A stretch of 64,000 nucleotides of DNA from CAYZFD01 sp964477735 (lineage in GTDB: Bacteria > Bacteroidota > Bacteroidia > Flavobacteriales > Flavobacteriaceae): assembly GCA_964477735.1 (NCBI GenBank), contig CAYZFD010000001.1, forward strand, positions 1 to 64,000. Reading direction: 5' to 3'. Position numbers and translations under genes: made by a program. Under the pieces are notes generated by a model. The model searched no databases, was not told the DNA's origin, and saw only the letters and a list, made by a program, of their open reading frames with translations. Below, in pieces: positions 8,935-18,200 of this stretch; position 1 is the stretch's first letter, and each line of letters opens with the position of its first letter.

Positions 8935-8942
8935 CAAAAATA
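8935..8942 (-). promoter_or_regulatory. -7 box 4 bases before the DUF3108 start codon
   Basis: Minus strand reads TATTTTTG-CAAA-GTG. The box matches TAnnTTTG fully. No TTG is seen at the usual -33 distance. The position suggests that transcription may begin at or next to the start codon. Confidence 0.4.
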
Positions 8943-8998
8943 GAAATTTGAATGGTATGAAGCCATAGGTTTTTGGCCATACATTTCAAAAAGTATGC

Positions 8999-11215
8999 CT
9001 AAAACCACCACCCTAGATTTAGATACCAGATGGATTGGCTCAGCTCAGGTGTGTAGGCATAGGTGAGTTCTAATGGCCCCAATAATGTTTCGAGCCCATA
9101 TCCAATTCCGTAGCCCGTTTTTCGAATCTTAAGCCACTCTTGATTCATAAAAATTCCGTCGCCTGCATTGGCAAAGTTGGCTTTGAGTTTTAAGTGTTGG
9201 CTTTTGGTGAAGTTGTAGTCTATAATCACATCGCTTTTCACAAAACTATCTCCTCCAAAACTTAAGGGCTCATAGCCTATAAAAGCCTCATAATTGTTGA
9301 TAAAATGATTGCCATAACCTCCCAAAATAAAATCCAAGCTGTTGTTTTGAGGAGGGTTGATGGTGAAGCCGCCTTGGGCAGTGAAAAGCAGGGAAAACAT
9401 ATTGCCCATTGGTAGGCAAATGCCCATTTGGGCTTTAGCAATAGAAAAGGGTTTAAATGTTCGGTCAAACCGCTGTGATTGACCATCGAAATACCAAGAA
9501 ATGTTTCCCGAAATATAGGCCCCTTTTGTTGGAAAATAGCTGCTGTCTAGGGTGTCAAATTTCATGAAACCATATCCATTCCAGTATGAAGCATCCTCTA
9601 AATATAAAAACTGATTGCTACTGGCCAACAGTGCGTTTGACTTTTGCACAATTTTTTTGTGTTCGATGCCAGCACCTAGGGCGAATTTTTCTCTGAAAAG
9701 GGTTTCTGCATAGAGGCTATGGCTCCAATCACTTATGGAAACAAGAAAAGTATTGAATTCAACGCTTGGAATTCCTGCGGCGATGGCGTATTGCTTGCTG
9801 AGGTTGGTATTGAATTTGTTAAAGCGCGACCGTAACCCTACACTCCAATAAAATCCATTATCGATATAATAATCGAATTTGTAACGCAGCTGATCTCCAA
9901 AAATGAAGTCAAGTGAAGCCACGTCGTTATTGGCCAACAGTCTTTTGGAGGTGAGGTTAAACAGGGCTGCACTCTTATAAAGCTCATCATAGTGAAGGCT
10001 AAATCTAATTTGACTTTGATTTGAATTTTCAGTAAGGTTGAGGTGCATGTCAACGCCTTCATTTGCAGGTTCTAGGGTGTAACGAAATTGACTAAAATTG
10101 GAAGTTGAAGCTAAGTTAGACGTTCCTTCGTGAAGTTTATCGAAGTTGGTTTTTGTGGGTGGTTTTAGGCGCAATTTTCCCATCACATAGGCACGGCTCA
10201 GCCGAGTGTTGCCTTTAATGTGTACTTGGTTGAGCTGAATAGAATCTCCTTTTATAGCTTGTTTTTTGTTTGTTGTTGTCCTTTGTTGTTGTTGCGCTAC
10301 AGTGGTGAGTTCATTTAGATGTTTTCGGGCTTCGGTTTCACCCAATGCGACAATGTCTTCTGCTTTTCCAAATGACAAAACTGAGTAATCCTGTAGATTG
10401 GGGTGGATGTACAGGTCTGTTTTTTCTCGCTTCTTTTTCATTTCATTTGATCGAGGAAAGGAGCTGATTTGCAGCAATAATTCTGAAGCAGATTTTAGCT
10501 GATTCCTGTCCACTAATCTTGTTTGCACATCCACCCCAATAATAAAATCAACTTCTTTTTTTTGTAGTTCATATAAAGGATAATTGTTGATTACGCCACC
10601 GTCTATAAGCAAGTTGTCTCCAATAACAACAGGTTCAAAAACACTAGGAAGCGCTGCACTAGCATTCATGGCTAGGGGCAAAAACCCTTCTTCGAGCAAT
10701 AGAGAGCGACCTGTTTCGGCGTCTGTGGCTACACAAAAAAATGGGATGGGGAGCTGGCTAAAGTCTGTAATTTGGTGGACGGGTGCGGTGAGTTTTACAA
10801 GCAAATCATAAACCTGAATTCCTTTAGAAATAGAGGAGGGGAAGCGAATTTTAAAATCGTCGAAGGGAAGTGTTAAAATATAGCGCTCTAAGTCTTCTTT
10901 TTCATAAAAAGATTGGCTAGACCTGGGAAATTGATCGGTGATAAGCGCACTCAAGTCGGCATTGAGCATCATCGTTTCTAGCTGATCTGCTGTGTAACCT
11001 GCTGCATAAAGTCCCCCCACCACTGCACCCATGCTTGTGCCTCCGATATAGTCTATTCTTATGCCTGCCTCTTCAATGATTTTGAGCACTCCAATATGGG
11101 CCATTCCTTTGGCTCCGCCACCACTCAATAGAAGTCCAACCTTTAGATCTTTTGATGGGGTTTGGGCCAGGGTATAGTTAAAGAAAAAGAAGAGTAGGAA
11201 ATATATTTTTTTCAT
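8999..11215 (-). CDS. Patatin-like phospholipase fused to an outer-membrane barrel
   Basis: 738 residues. A signal peptide (ending NYTLAQ) is followed by a patatin domain: oxyanion loop SGGGAKGMAHIGVL (about 31-44), nucleophile motif GGTSMG (about 58-63) and catalytic Asp in LIDGGVINNYPL (about 205). A POTRA-like segment follows (QVHIKGNTRLSRAYVMGKL) and then a C-terminal barrel ending YLNLGWWF. This layout matches bacterial PlpD-type proteins, in which the lipase is carried to the cell surface or periplasm by its own Omp85-related barrel. It should hydrolyse phospholipid ester bonds. Its ATG overlaps the uvrC stop (ATGA), so it is transcribed with uvrC. Confidence 0.92.
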   Translation of the reverse strand: MKKIYFLLFFFFNYTLAQTPSKDLKVGLLLSGGGAKGMAHIGVLKIIEEAGIRIDYIGGTSMGAVVGGLYAAGYTADQLETMMLNADLSALITDQFPRSSQSFYEKEDLERYILTLPFDDFKIRFPSSISKGIQVYDLLVKLTAPVHQITDFSQLPIPFFCVATDAETGRSLLLEEGFLPLAMNASAALPSVFEPVVIGDNLLIDGGVINNYPLYELQKKEVDFIIGVDVQTRLVDRNQLKSASELLLQISSFPRSNEMKKKREKTDLYIHPNLQDYSVLSFGKAEDIVALGETEARKHLNELTTVAQQQQRTTTNKKQAIKGDSIQLNQVHIKGNTRLSRAYVMGKLRLKPPTKTNFDKLHEGTSNLASTSNFSQFRYTLEPANEGVDMHLNLTENSNQSQIRFSLHYDELYKSAALFNLTSKRLLANNDVASLDFIFGDQLRYKFDYYIDNGFYWSVGLRSRFNKFNTNLSKQYAIAAGIPSVEFNTFLVSISDWSHSLYAETLFREKFALGAGIEHKKIVQKSNALLASSNQFLYLEDASYWNGYGFMKFDTLDSSYFPTKGAYISGNISWYFDGQSQRFDRTFKPFSIAKAQMGICLPMGNMFSLLFTAQGGFTINPPQNNSLDFILGGYGNHFINNYEAFIGYEPLSFGGDSFVKSDVIIDYNFTKSQHLKLKANFANAGDGIFMNQEWLKIRKTGYGIGYGLETLLGPLELTYAYTPELSQSIWYLNLGWWF

Positions 11216-13017
11216 GACTTCGGAGGACTGGGATTGAAATGTAAAAATACCAAATTTGCTTTGCTTTTCCCAACCACTGTCGCTAATTCTTTGATAGAAG
11301 CAGCTTTTATGCGTTTTACGGATTTAAAATGTTGAAGCAAATGCTGGCTGGTTTTCTCGCCCACGCCATCAATGCTCTCCAAAGAGGATTGAAGGGCAGA
11401 GTTGCTGCGTTTGTTGCGGTGAAAGCCAATTCCAAAACGGTGGGCTTCGTTTCGCAATTGCTGAATGATTTTTAGTGTTTCAGATTTTTTGTCAAGATAG
11501 AGTGGTAGAGGATCGTCAGGAAAGTACAATTCTTCAAGACGTTTGGCGATGCCCAAAACAGCAATTTTTCCTCGGAGACCTAGCAATTCTAAACTTTTTA
11601 CTGCAGCAGAAAGTTGCCCTTTTCCACCATCGATAACAATCAACTGAGGAAGTACCTCCCCTTCGTTGAGCAAACGTTTATAACGCCTCAAAACAACCTC
11701 TTCCATAGAAGCAAAATCATTGGGGCCAATCACGGTTTTGATGTTAAAATGTCGGTAGGATTTTTTTTCGGGTTTTCCGTTCCTAAACACCACACAGGCC
11801 GCTACTGGATTCGAGCCTTGTAAATTAGAATTGTCGAAACACTCAATGTGTCGAGGTTCTTCCGAAAGTCTTAAATCTTTTTGCATTTGTGCCATGATGC
11901 GGGCAGTGTGGCGATCGGGGTCTGTGATTTGGATTTGTTTGAGCTGTTCTAGGCGCATCATTTTGGCGTTTCGAAGCGACAAGTCTAGTAGCTTTTTTTT
12001 GTCTCCTATTTTTGGAACTGTGACCACTATTTTTTCGCCTAATGCGATCTCGAAAGGTAAAATAACTTCTCTAGCTTTCGACTGAAATCGAAGTCGAAGC
12101 TCCACCACTGCCATGGCCAACAATTCAGCATCGGGCTCGTCGAGTTTTTTCTTGATTTCTGTATTGTGGAAGCGAACAATATAACCATTCGAAATTTGTA
12201 AAAAATTGATGTATGCGGCACTTTCATCCGAAACAATCGAAAAGACATCTACCTTATGGATGCTGGGGTGCACCACCACCGATTTAGATTGATATTGCCT
12301 AAGTAAATCTAATTTTTCTTTGGTTCGCTGGGCTTTTTCAAATGCTAATATTTTGGCCTGTTGTTGCATCAACAACTCAAATTCGGTTATGGCGGTCTTG
12401 AAATTGCCGTTGAGCAACTCTCGAATTCGCGTAATTTGCCGCTCATAATCTTCATGTTTTTGGAAACCTTCACAAGCCCCCAAGCAATTCCCCAAATGAT
12501 ATTCTAAACAAACTTTGTATTTCCCAGATTCAATTTTTTCTTCATTGAGATCATAATGACACGTGCGCAACGCATACAAATTGGAAATTAAATCCATCAG
12601 CAAGCGTACAGTTTTGAAGTTGGTGAATGGCCCAAAATACACAGAACCATCTCTTACAATTTTTCGGGTAACGAAGACCCTTGGAAATCTTTCTTTTTTG
12701 ATGCAAATCCAAGGATAGGTTTTGTCGTCTCTGAGCAGAATGTTGTAACGAGGTTGATGCTCCTTAATTAGGGTGTTTTCTAAAATTAGGGCATCGGCTT
12801 CGGTGGGCACCACCACATGTTTGATGTGGTGAATGTTGCGCACCAAATTCTTGGTTTTCTTTGAGGGGATGTTTTTTTGAAAATAGGAAGCCACTCTCTT
12901 TTTCAGATTTTTGGCTTTTCCGACATATATAATTTGCCCTTCTTTATTGTAATATTGATACACCCCGGGCAAGTCGGGCAATGTTTTTACATGAAGAATT
13001 AATTCGGAATGACTCAC
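11212..13017 (-). CDS. uvrC: Excinuclease ABC subunit C
   Basis: 601 residues from GTG at 13017, the normal UvrC length; the longer frame to 13104 would overlap the divergent folate gene. UvrC makes the two cuts either side of a DNA lesion marked by UvrA/UvrB. The GIY-YIG nuclease for the 3' cut is at the N-terminus (PGVYQYY about 17-23, YVGKAKNLKKRV about 31-42), a UVR motif lies in the middle (about 195-240), the RNase H-like nuclease for the 5' cut contains ECFDNSNLQG and VIDGGKGQLSAA, and a helix-hairpin-helix closes the protein (SIDGVGEKTSQHLLQHF). First gene of a five-gene minus-strand run. Confidence 0.97.
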   Translation of the reverse strand: MSHSELILHVKTLPDLPGVYQYYNKEGQIIYVGKAKNLKKRVASYFQKNIPSKKTKNLVRNIHHIKHVVVPTEADALILENTLIKEHQPRYNILLRDDKTYPWICIKKERFPRVFVTRKIVRDGSVYFGPFTNFKTVRLLMDLISNLYALRTCHYDLNEEKIESGKYKVCLEYHLGNCLGACEGFQKHEDYERQITRIRELLNGNFKTAITEFELLMQQQAKILAFEKAQRTKEKLDLLRQYQSKSVVVHPSIHKVDVFSIVSDESAAYINFLQISNGYIVRFHNTEIKKKLDEPDAELLAMAVVELRLRFQSKAREVILPFEIALGEKIVVTVPKIGDKKKLLDLSLRNAKMMRLEQLKQIQITDPDRHTARIMAQMQKDLRLSEEPRHIECFDNSNLQGSNPVAACVVFRNGKPEKKSYRHFNIKTVIGPNDFASMEEVVLRRYKRLLNEGEVLPQLIVIDGGKGQLSAAVKSLELLGLRGKIAVLGIAKRLEELYFPDDPLPLYLDKKSETLKIIQQLRNEAHRFGIGFHRNKRSNSALQSSLESIDGVGEKTSQHLLQHFKSVKRIKAASIKELATVVGKSKANLVFLHFNPSPPKS

Positions 13018-13021
13018 TCCA

Positions 13022-13029
13022 CGAAAATA
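13022..13029 (-). promoter_or_regulatory. -7-like box 4 bases before the uvrC start codon
   Basis: Minus strand reads TATTTTCG-TGGA-GTG; one mismatch to TAnnTTTG. It overlaps the palindrome at 13023-13038. The same 4-base spacing is seen at three other genes here. Confidence 0.35.
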
Positions 13030-13038
13030 ATTATTTTC
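13023..13038. promoter_or_regulatory. Perfect 16-base palindrome between uvrC and the folate gene
   Basis: GAAAATAATTATTTTC is its own reverse complement and occupies the centre of the 42-base divergent intergenic region. It could be a shared operator or simply two mirrored A/T-rich promoter boxes; on the minus strand it includes most of the uvrC -7-like box. Confidence 0.4.
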
Positions 13039-13059
13039 TTTGTGAAAGACTCTAGTTAG

Positions 13060-13644
13060 ATGCGAAAAGAAGAACTTCGAAAACGCTATAAAAATCAACG
13101 CCAAGGCCTTTCAAGCGCACTTGTTCATGAATATAGCTTGGCCATTGCGGAGCAGTTTTTGTTGTGGCCAAGACCTCAGGGGATAGTGTTGGCCTATAGT
13201 GCCATTGTTCACCAAAAGGAAGTGAATCCAAAATTTATTGTGGAGCGATTACAAACTCAAAACACTAAAGTAGCCCTGCCCGTTGTGGAACCCCAATCGA
13301 AAGACTTGAAAGTTATGTTGGTAAATCAAGAAACGAAATATACGATCAACACATGGGGAATAGCAGAACCTTTTAATGGACAAATCTTAGAACCTAGCAA
13401 AATTGCTGTTGTTTTGGTGCCGCTTTTGGTCTGTGATCACTATGGCCATCGGGTTGGATATGGTGGAGGTTATTATGATCGTTTGCTGGCTAAATGCTCA
13501 AAATCGTGTTGGAAAGTGGGCCTTTCTTTTTTTAATCCAATTCCCAAAATTGAAGACATTAACGCCAATGATTTTCCTCTTGACGCCTTAATCACTCCCG
13601 AAAAAACCTATGCTTTTTCTTCTAGGGCAAAAAGTTTTTTTTGA
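13060..13644 (+). CDS. 5-formyltetrahydrofolate cyclo-ligase
   Basis: 194 residues, normal for the family. It converts 5-formyl-THF to 5,10-methenyl-THF with ATP in the cytoplasm. Seen: the N-terminal MRKEELRKRYKNQRQGLS basic helix and the conserved ATP/substrate loop VPLLVCDHYGHRVGYGGGYYDRLL (split here: VPLLVCD, then RVGYGGGYYDR, about 122-148). Divergent from uvrC. The last 37 bases overlap the 3' end of lspA on the other strand, so transcripts from the two genes are complementary at their ends. Confidence 0.95.
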   Translation: MRKEELRKRYKNQRQGLSSALVHEYSLAIAEQFLLWPRPQGIVLAYSAIVHQKEVNPKFIVERLQTQNTKVALPVVEPQSKDLKVMLVNQETKYTINTWGIAEPFNGQILEPSKIAVVLVPLLVCDHYGHRVGYGGGYYDRLLAKCSKSCWKVGLSFFNPIPKIEDINANDFPLDALITPEKTYAFSSRAKSFF

Positions 13645-14246
13645 AACACCAACAAGATGCCCACACCCGTGCTAATGGCCATATCTGCAATATTAAAAAC
13701 AGGCTCAAAAAAGGTGAAAGATTTTCCGCCAATTAGTGGAAGCCAGTCGGGCCAAACCCATGTAAACATTGGAAACTGCAACATGTCAACCACATGACCA
13801 TAAAACAAATTTTCATAGCCTTTTTCGGGCCAAAAGGTGGCCACTTGACCATAGCTATCAGAAAATAACACGCCGTAAAATACAGAGTCAATAATGTTAC
13901 CAACGGCTCCAGCAAGAATAAGACTCACAGTCACGACCAGCAAATTGGGTTTGTTTTTTTTGATGATATCCGCAAGCCAATAGGCAATTGCACCCACTGC
14001 CACAATTCGAAATGTGGTGAGAATGAGCTTGCCCGCTCTTTCAGAGAGAAATGGGAGAAAGTCGTTCAGCTGAGCACCCCAAGCCATGCCACTATTCTCT
14101 ACAAAAAGCAATCGAAACCAACCCCAATCCAAAACGGCATCGGATCCATAGAGGGTTAGCGGGTAGTTGAGCTTAAAATAAAGTTTTACAGACTGATCTA
14201 AAATCAATACAGCTACTACCCAAAAAAAAGCCAATCGCAACTTCAT
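13608..14246 (-). CDS. lspA: Lipoprotein signal peptidase
   Basis: 212 residues with four predicted membrane helices. It removes signal peptides from prolipoproteins after lipid attachment, in the inner membrane. The two catalytic Asp are in GNIIDSVFYG and FNIADMAIS, and the N-terminal helix has the family DQSVKLYFK motif. The protein is longer than the roughly 160-residue enterobacterial form because of periplasmic loops, as is common in Bacteroidota. It should process the several lipoproteins of this window (M23 peptidase, cytochrome c, DUF1080 protein). A TACTTTTG box lies 22 bases upstream. Its 3' end overlaps the convergent folate gene. Confidence 0.95.
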   Translation of the reverse strand: MKLRLAFFWVVAVLILDQSVKLYFKLNYPLTLYGSDAVLDWGWFRLLFVENSGMAWGAQLNDFLPFLSERAGKLILTTFRIVAVGAIAYWLADIIKKNKPNLLVVTVSLILAGAVGNIIDSVFYGVLFSDSYGQVATFWPEKGYENLFYGHVVDMLQFPMFTWVWPDWLPLIGGKSFTFFEPVFNIADMAISTGVGILLVFQKKLFALEEKA

Positions 14247-14268
14247 GTAAGTTTTATTTGAAGTGACA

Positions 14269-14276
14269 CAAAAGTA
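14269..14276 (-). promoter_or_regulatory. -7 box of lspA
   Basis: Minus strand reads TACTTTTG, a full TAnnTTTG match, 22 bases before the lspA ATG and just after the stop of the upstream gene. No good -33 TTG at the usual distance. Confidence 0.4.
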
Positions 14277-14282
14277 GGGATA

Positions 14283-14906
14283 TTATTTTTGTAAAACCGC
14301 ACGAATGTCTCCACTAAGCGTTTGCAGTTTAACAACCGGTCCGTCGATTATGTTAGCGTCTAGAAGGATCAATCCGCTTTGGGTTGTTGTTTGAATCGTA
14401 GCTGAGGAGGTTTGAAGCCAAATATCTCCTTGAGTTGTTTGAATATCGGCAGCACCAAAATGATTGTATATTCTACAATCACCATCGCCAAGCCGGGTTC
14501 TTAAATATTCAAAAGGGCCATAGATGTTTAATTGAGCTAGGCTACTTTCAACATGAATGTTTAGATGCTTTGGAATCCAAAGTTGAAGTGAGACCGAATA
14601 AACCTTATGCGCACTAAGTTTGTCGTTGGGAGGCTGAAAGCTAGGTTGGGGAACCATGATCAGTTTCAACAGACCTCCGTTTCTCATGGTAGCAACCCTA
14701 AACGCATCGGCATACTCGCCCTCCATGCTGTTTTTTATTCGAATTAGGGTGTCATGGGTTGAAAATATCTCTATAGAAAAAGAGGCATTGGCCAGTATTT
14801 CTACACGATTTACTCCATCAATAGGGAGTGTTTTTTGGGTTTCAATTTGCGCAAAACAAAGGAGTCCGGTCAAAGGAAATAAGACCGAAAAAAATTTGAC
14901 TCCCAC
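14283..14906 (-). CDS. Exported beta-rich protein (DUF4097/GIN-like), function unknown
   Basis: 207 residues from a GTG start, 9 bases after the DksA-like gene. A signal peptide (KFFSVLFPLTGLLCFAQ) is followed by short alternating strands with repeats of the kind GDGDCRIYNHFGAADIQTTQGDIWLQTSSATIQ, paraphrased here as GDG, TQGDI, TQSGL and LSGDI turns. That pattern is typical of the DUF4097 and putative auto-transporter adhesin (head GIN) beta-solenoid folds in Bacteroidota envelopes. No catalytic residues can be pointed out. A role in the periplasm or outer membrane is inferred only from the signal and fold. Probably cotranscribed with ileS and the DksA-like gene. Confidence 0.7.
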   Translation of the reverse strand: MGVKFFSVLFPLTGLLCFAQIETQKTLPIDGVNRVEILANASFSIEIFSTHDTLIRIKNSMEGEYADAFRVATMRNGGLLKLIMVPQPSFQPPNDKLSAHKVYSVSLQLWIPKHLNIHVESSLAQLNIYGPFEYLRTRLGDGDCRIYNHFGAADIQTTQGDIWLQTSSATIQTTTQSGLILLDANIIDGPVVKLQTLSGDIRAVLQK

Positions 14907-14915
14907 GACAGTTTG

Positions 14916-15299
14916 TTAGGACTGCATGTTTTTGGCCTCAATACTGAGGGTAGCGTGTGGAACAAGCTTTAATCTTTCCTTCCCAATTAACTTGCCTGTT
15001 ACCCGGCAAATGCCATAGGTTTTGTTTTGAATGCGAATCAAAGCATTTTTAAGATCCCTAATAAATTTTTCTTGCCTAATGGCCAGTTGGGTATTGGCTT
15101 CTTTAGACATGGTTTCGGAGCCTTCCTCGAAAGCCTTAAAAGTAGGCGAGGTGTCATCGGTTCCATTGTTTCCATCGTTCATATAGGCTGAACGAATAAG
15201 TTCTAAATCTGCTTTTGCTTTTTCAATTTTTTCTTCAATCAACACTCGAAACTCTTCTAGTTCCGCATCAGTGTATTTGTTTTTAATTTCTACACTCAT
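14916..15299 (-). CDS. DksA/TraR-family protein with degenerate zinc finger
   Basis: 127 residues. The N-terminal half forms an acidic coiled-coil (about 8-85), as in DksA, which reaches into the RNA polymerase secondary channel. The C-terminal finger reads YGICRVTGKLIGKERL then VPHATLSIEAK: only one of the four zinc Cys remains. Family knowledge says such forms are common in Bacteroidota and can still act on polymerase without zinc; whether this one responds to ppGpp is unknown. Its start codon overlaps the ileS stop (ATGA), so translation is coupled to ileS. Confidence 0.88.
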   Translation of the reverse strand: MSVEIKNKYTDAELEEFRVLIEEKIEKAKADLELIRSAYMNDGNNGTDDTSPTFKAFEEGSETMSKEANTQLAIRQEKFIRDLKNALIRIQNKTYGICRVTGKLIGKERLKLVPHATLSIEAKNMQS

Positions 15300-18200
15300 T
15301 GTTCATCATTTTTCTTAATTTCAATTTGAGAATGAATGGAATCAAACTCAATTTCTATACCACTTTCTATCTTTTCAACCATAGAAACTTTAGTGGCTAA
15401 GGTCTCAGCCTTGATGTAGGTCATGTGTGCATCAACGGCCCGTTCTAGCTGAGCTTGCGATTGAATGTTAAGCTCAATAGTGTCTGTGACTTCAAACCCA
15501 CTGTCTTTTCTAAGGTTTTGAACACGATTGACAAGCTCACGAGCCATGCCCTCCAATTGCAATTCTTCGGTGAGGGTAATGTCCAATGCTACTGTTAACC
15601 CCCCCTCTGAAGCAACTAACCATCCAGCAACATCCTTAGAGCTAATCACCACATCCGAAGGGCCTAAAGTAATGTTTTTTTGGTTGATTTCAAGACTTAT
15701 CGAACCATTTTGTTCTAGGGTCTGAATTTCAGCCTTTCCGAAAAGGTTAATTTGTGTAACAATGGCTTTTAAATCTGCTCCAAATTTTGGCCCCAGGGTC
15801 TTAAAATTGGGCTTGATTTCTTTCACCAAAATATCTGAAGCATCATCAATTATAACGACTTCTTTTACATTTACTTCAGATTTAATTAAGTCTGAAATGG
15901 CCTCAATTTCTTTTTCTTCGGCCAACGACAACACAGGAATCATTACTTTTTGCAGGGGTTGTCTCACTTTGATTTTTTCTTTTTTACGAAGTGAAAGCAC
16001 CAAAGAGGAGATCGTTTTGGCCTTCTGCATTTTTTGTTCAAGTGAGGGGTCTATCATGGCAGTGTTGACCACAGGAAAATCGGCTAAATGCACACTCTCA
16101 AAGCGTTCTTTTAACGTGTTTTTGTTTAGATCTTTATAGAGATGATCGGCATAGAAAGGTGCAATTGGGGCCATTAGTTTCGACACTTCAACCAAGCAGG
16201 TATATAGGGTCTGGTAGGCCGCAATTTTATCGGTTTCATAACTTCCCTTCCAAAAACGCCGACGGCACAAACGCACATACCAGTTGCTTAAACTCTCTTG
16301 AACAAAATCAGATATGGCTCGAGCAGCTTTGGTGGGCTCATAATCGTTATAAAATTGATCAACCCTATCAATTAGACTATTCAGTTCTGAAAGGATCCAT
16401 CGGTCAATTTCGGGTCTTTCATGAACATCAATCGATTCTTCCTTGAAACAAAAACCGTCGATGTTGGCATATAAACTGAAGAATGCGTAGGTGTTATAGA
16501 GTGTTCCAAAAAACTTTCGACGCACTTCAGCGATGCCCTCCAAGTCAAATTTTAGGTTATCCCATGGGTTGGCGTTGCTAATCATATACCAGCGTGTGGC
16601 GTCTGGCCCATAAGCCTCTAGAGTTTCGAAGGGGTCAATGGCATTGCCCAGTCTTTTTGACATTTTTTGGCCGTTTTTGTCGAGGACTAAACCATTCGAG
16701 ACTACGTTCTTGTAGGCCACACTATCAAAAATTAAAGTACTGATGGTGTGTAGGGTGTAAAACCACCCTCTTGTTTGGTCAACTCCTTCAGCAATATAAT
16801 CGGCAGGAAAGGCCATGCCTTGATCAATTTTATCCTGATTTTCGAAAGGATAGTGCCATTGTGCATAGGGCATGGCGCCAGAGTCGAACCAAACGTCAAT
16901 GAGATCTGTTTCGCGCCTCATGGGTTGGCCACTTTCAGAAACCAATACGATCTGATCCACAATATTTTTGTGCAAATCGATTTGGGCATAATTTTCGTCC
17001 GACATGTTCCCTATTTCAAAATTTTCGAAGGGATCTTTTTCCATTAGTCCAACCTTAATGGCTTGGGCTATTTTTTCTTTTAGCTCTGATATCGAGCCCA
17101 CAATGCAAGTTTCTTTTCCATCTTCGGAACGCCAAATGGGTAATGGAATGCCCCAGAAGCGTGACCTCGAGAGATTCCAGTCGTTGGCATTGGCAAGCCA
17201 GTTGCCAAAACGGCCTTCACCAGTGGCTTTGGGTTTCCAATTAATTTCTTGATTGAGTGTAACAAGCCGGTCTCTTTTTTCGGTGACTTTAACAAACCAT
17301 GAGTCTAGTGGGTAGTAAAGAATGGGCTTGTCGGTGCGCCAGCAATTGGGATAGCTGTGCACGTATTTTTCAACCTTAAAAGCTTTGTTTTCTTCCTTTA
17401 ATTGTATGGCAATTTCTACATCAACCGACCGCTCTGGCTCCTCACCTTCATTATAATAAGCATTTTTCACAAATTTTCCGCCTAAGGGTCCGAGTTCAGG
17501 GCGGAAACGACCTTGCAAATCGACCAATGGGACGGCTTGTTGGTTTTCATCCAACACAAGCATGGGAGGCACTTCTGGGGTGGCCAGTTTGGCCACAACA
17601 GCATCGTCGGCCCCAAAAGTGGGAGCCGTGTGCACAATTCCAGTACCATCTTCTGTGGTGACAAAATCTCCAGCGATGACCCTGAAAGCATTTTCGGGGT
17701 TTTGGTAGGGCAATGGCGCGTCAGACCATAGTTGTTCATAACGAATTCCTACTAGCTCAGCACCAACTACGGTTTGAGCAATATAAAATGGAATTTGTTT
17801 GTTTTCGGGAGTATAATTTTCTAGCTCCCCAAGTTGATCAACGACGAGATATTTCCCCGAAAATTGTTTTCCCACTAAGGCCTTGGCGAGTAAAACCCTG
17901 ATGGGTTGAAAGGTATATTGGTTGTAGGTATGCACAACCACATATTCAATTTTTGCACCCACCGTAAGTGCCGTGTTAGAGGGCAGCGTCCAAGGGGTGG
18001 TGGTCCAAGCTAAAAAATGAAGGGGCCATTCGTGTTTAAGTTTTTCGGGCAAGGAAGAATCTAAGGCCTTAAATTGCGCAGTAACCGTAGTGTCGGTTAC
18101 ATCTTGATAGGTGCCTGGTTGGTTTAGCTCATGCGAACTTAGGCCTGTGCCCGCTTTTGGGGAATAGGGCTGAATGGTGTACCCTTTATAAATAAGCCCT

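Noticed and set aside
8931..9011. Longer N-terminus of the DUF3108 protein
   Set aside because: It would precede a clear signal peptide by 27 residues and cover the promoter box and the patatin stop codon.
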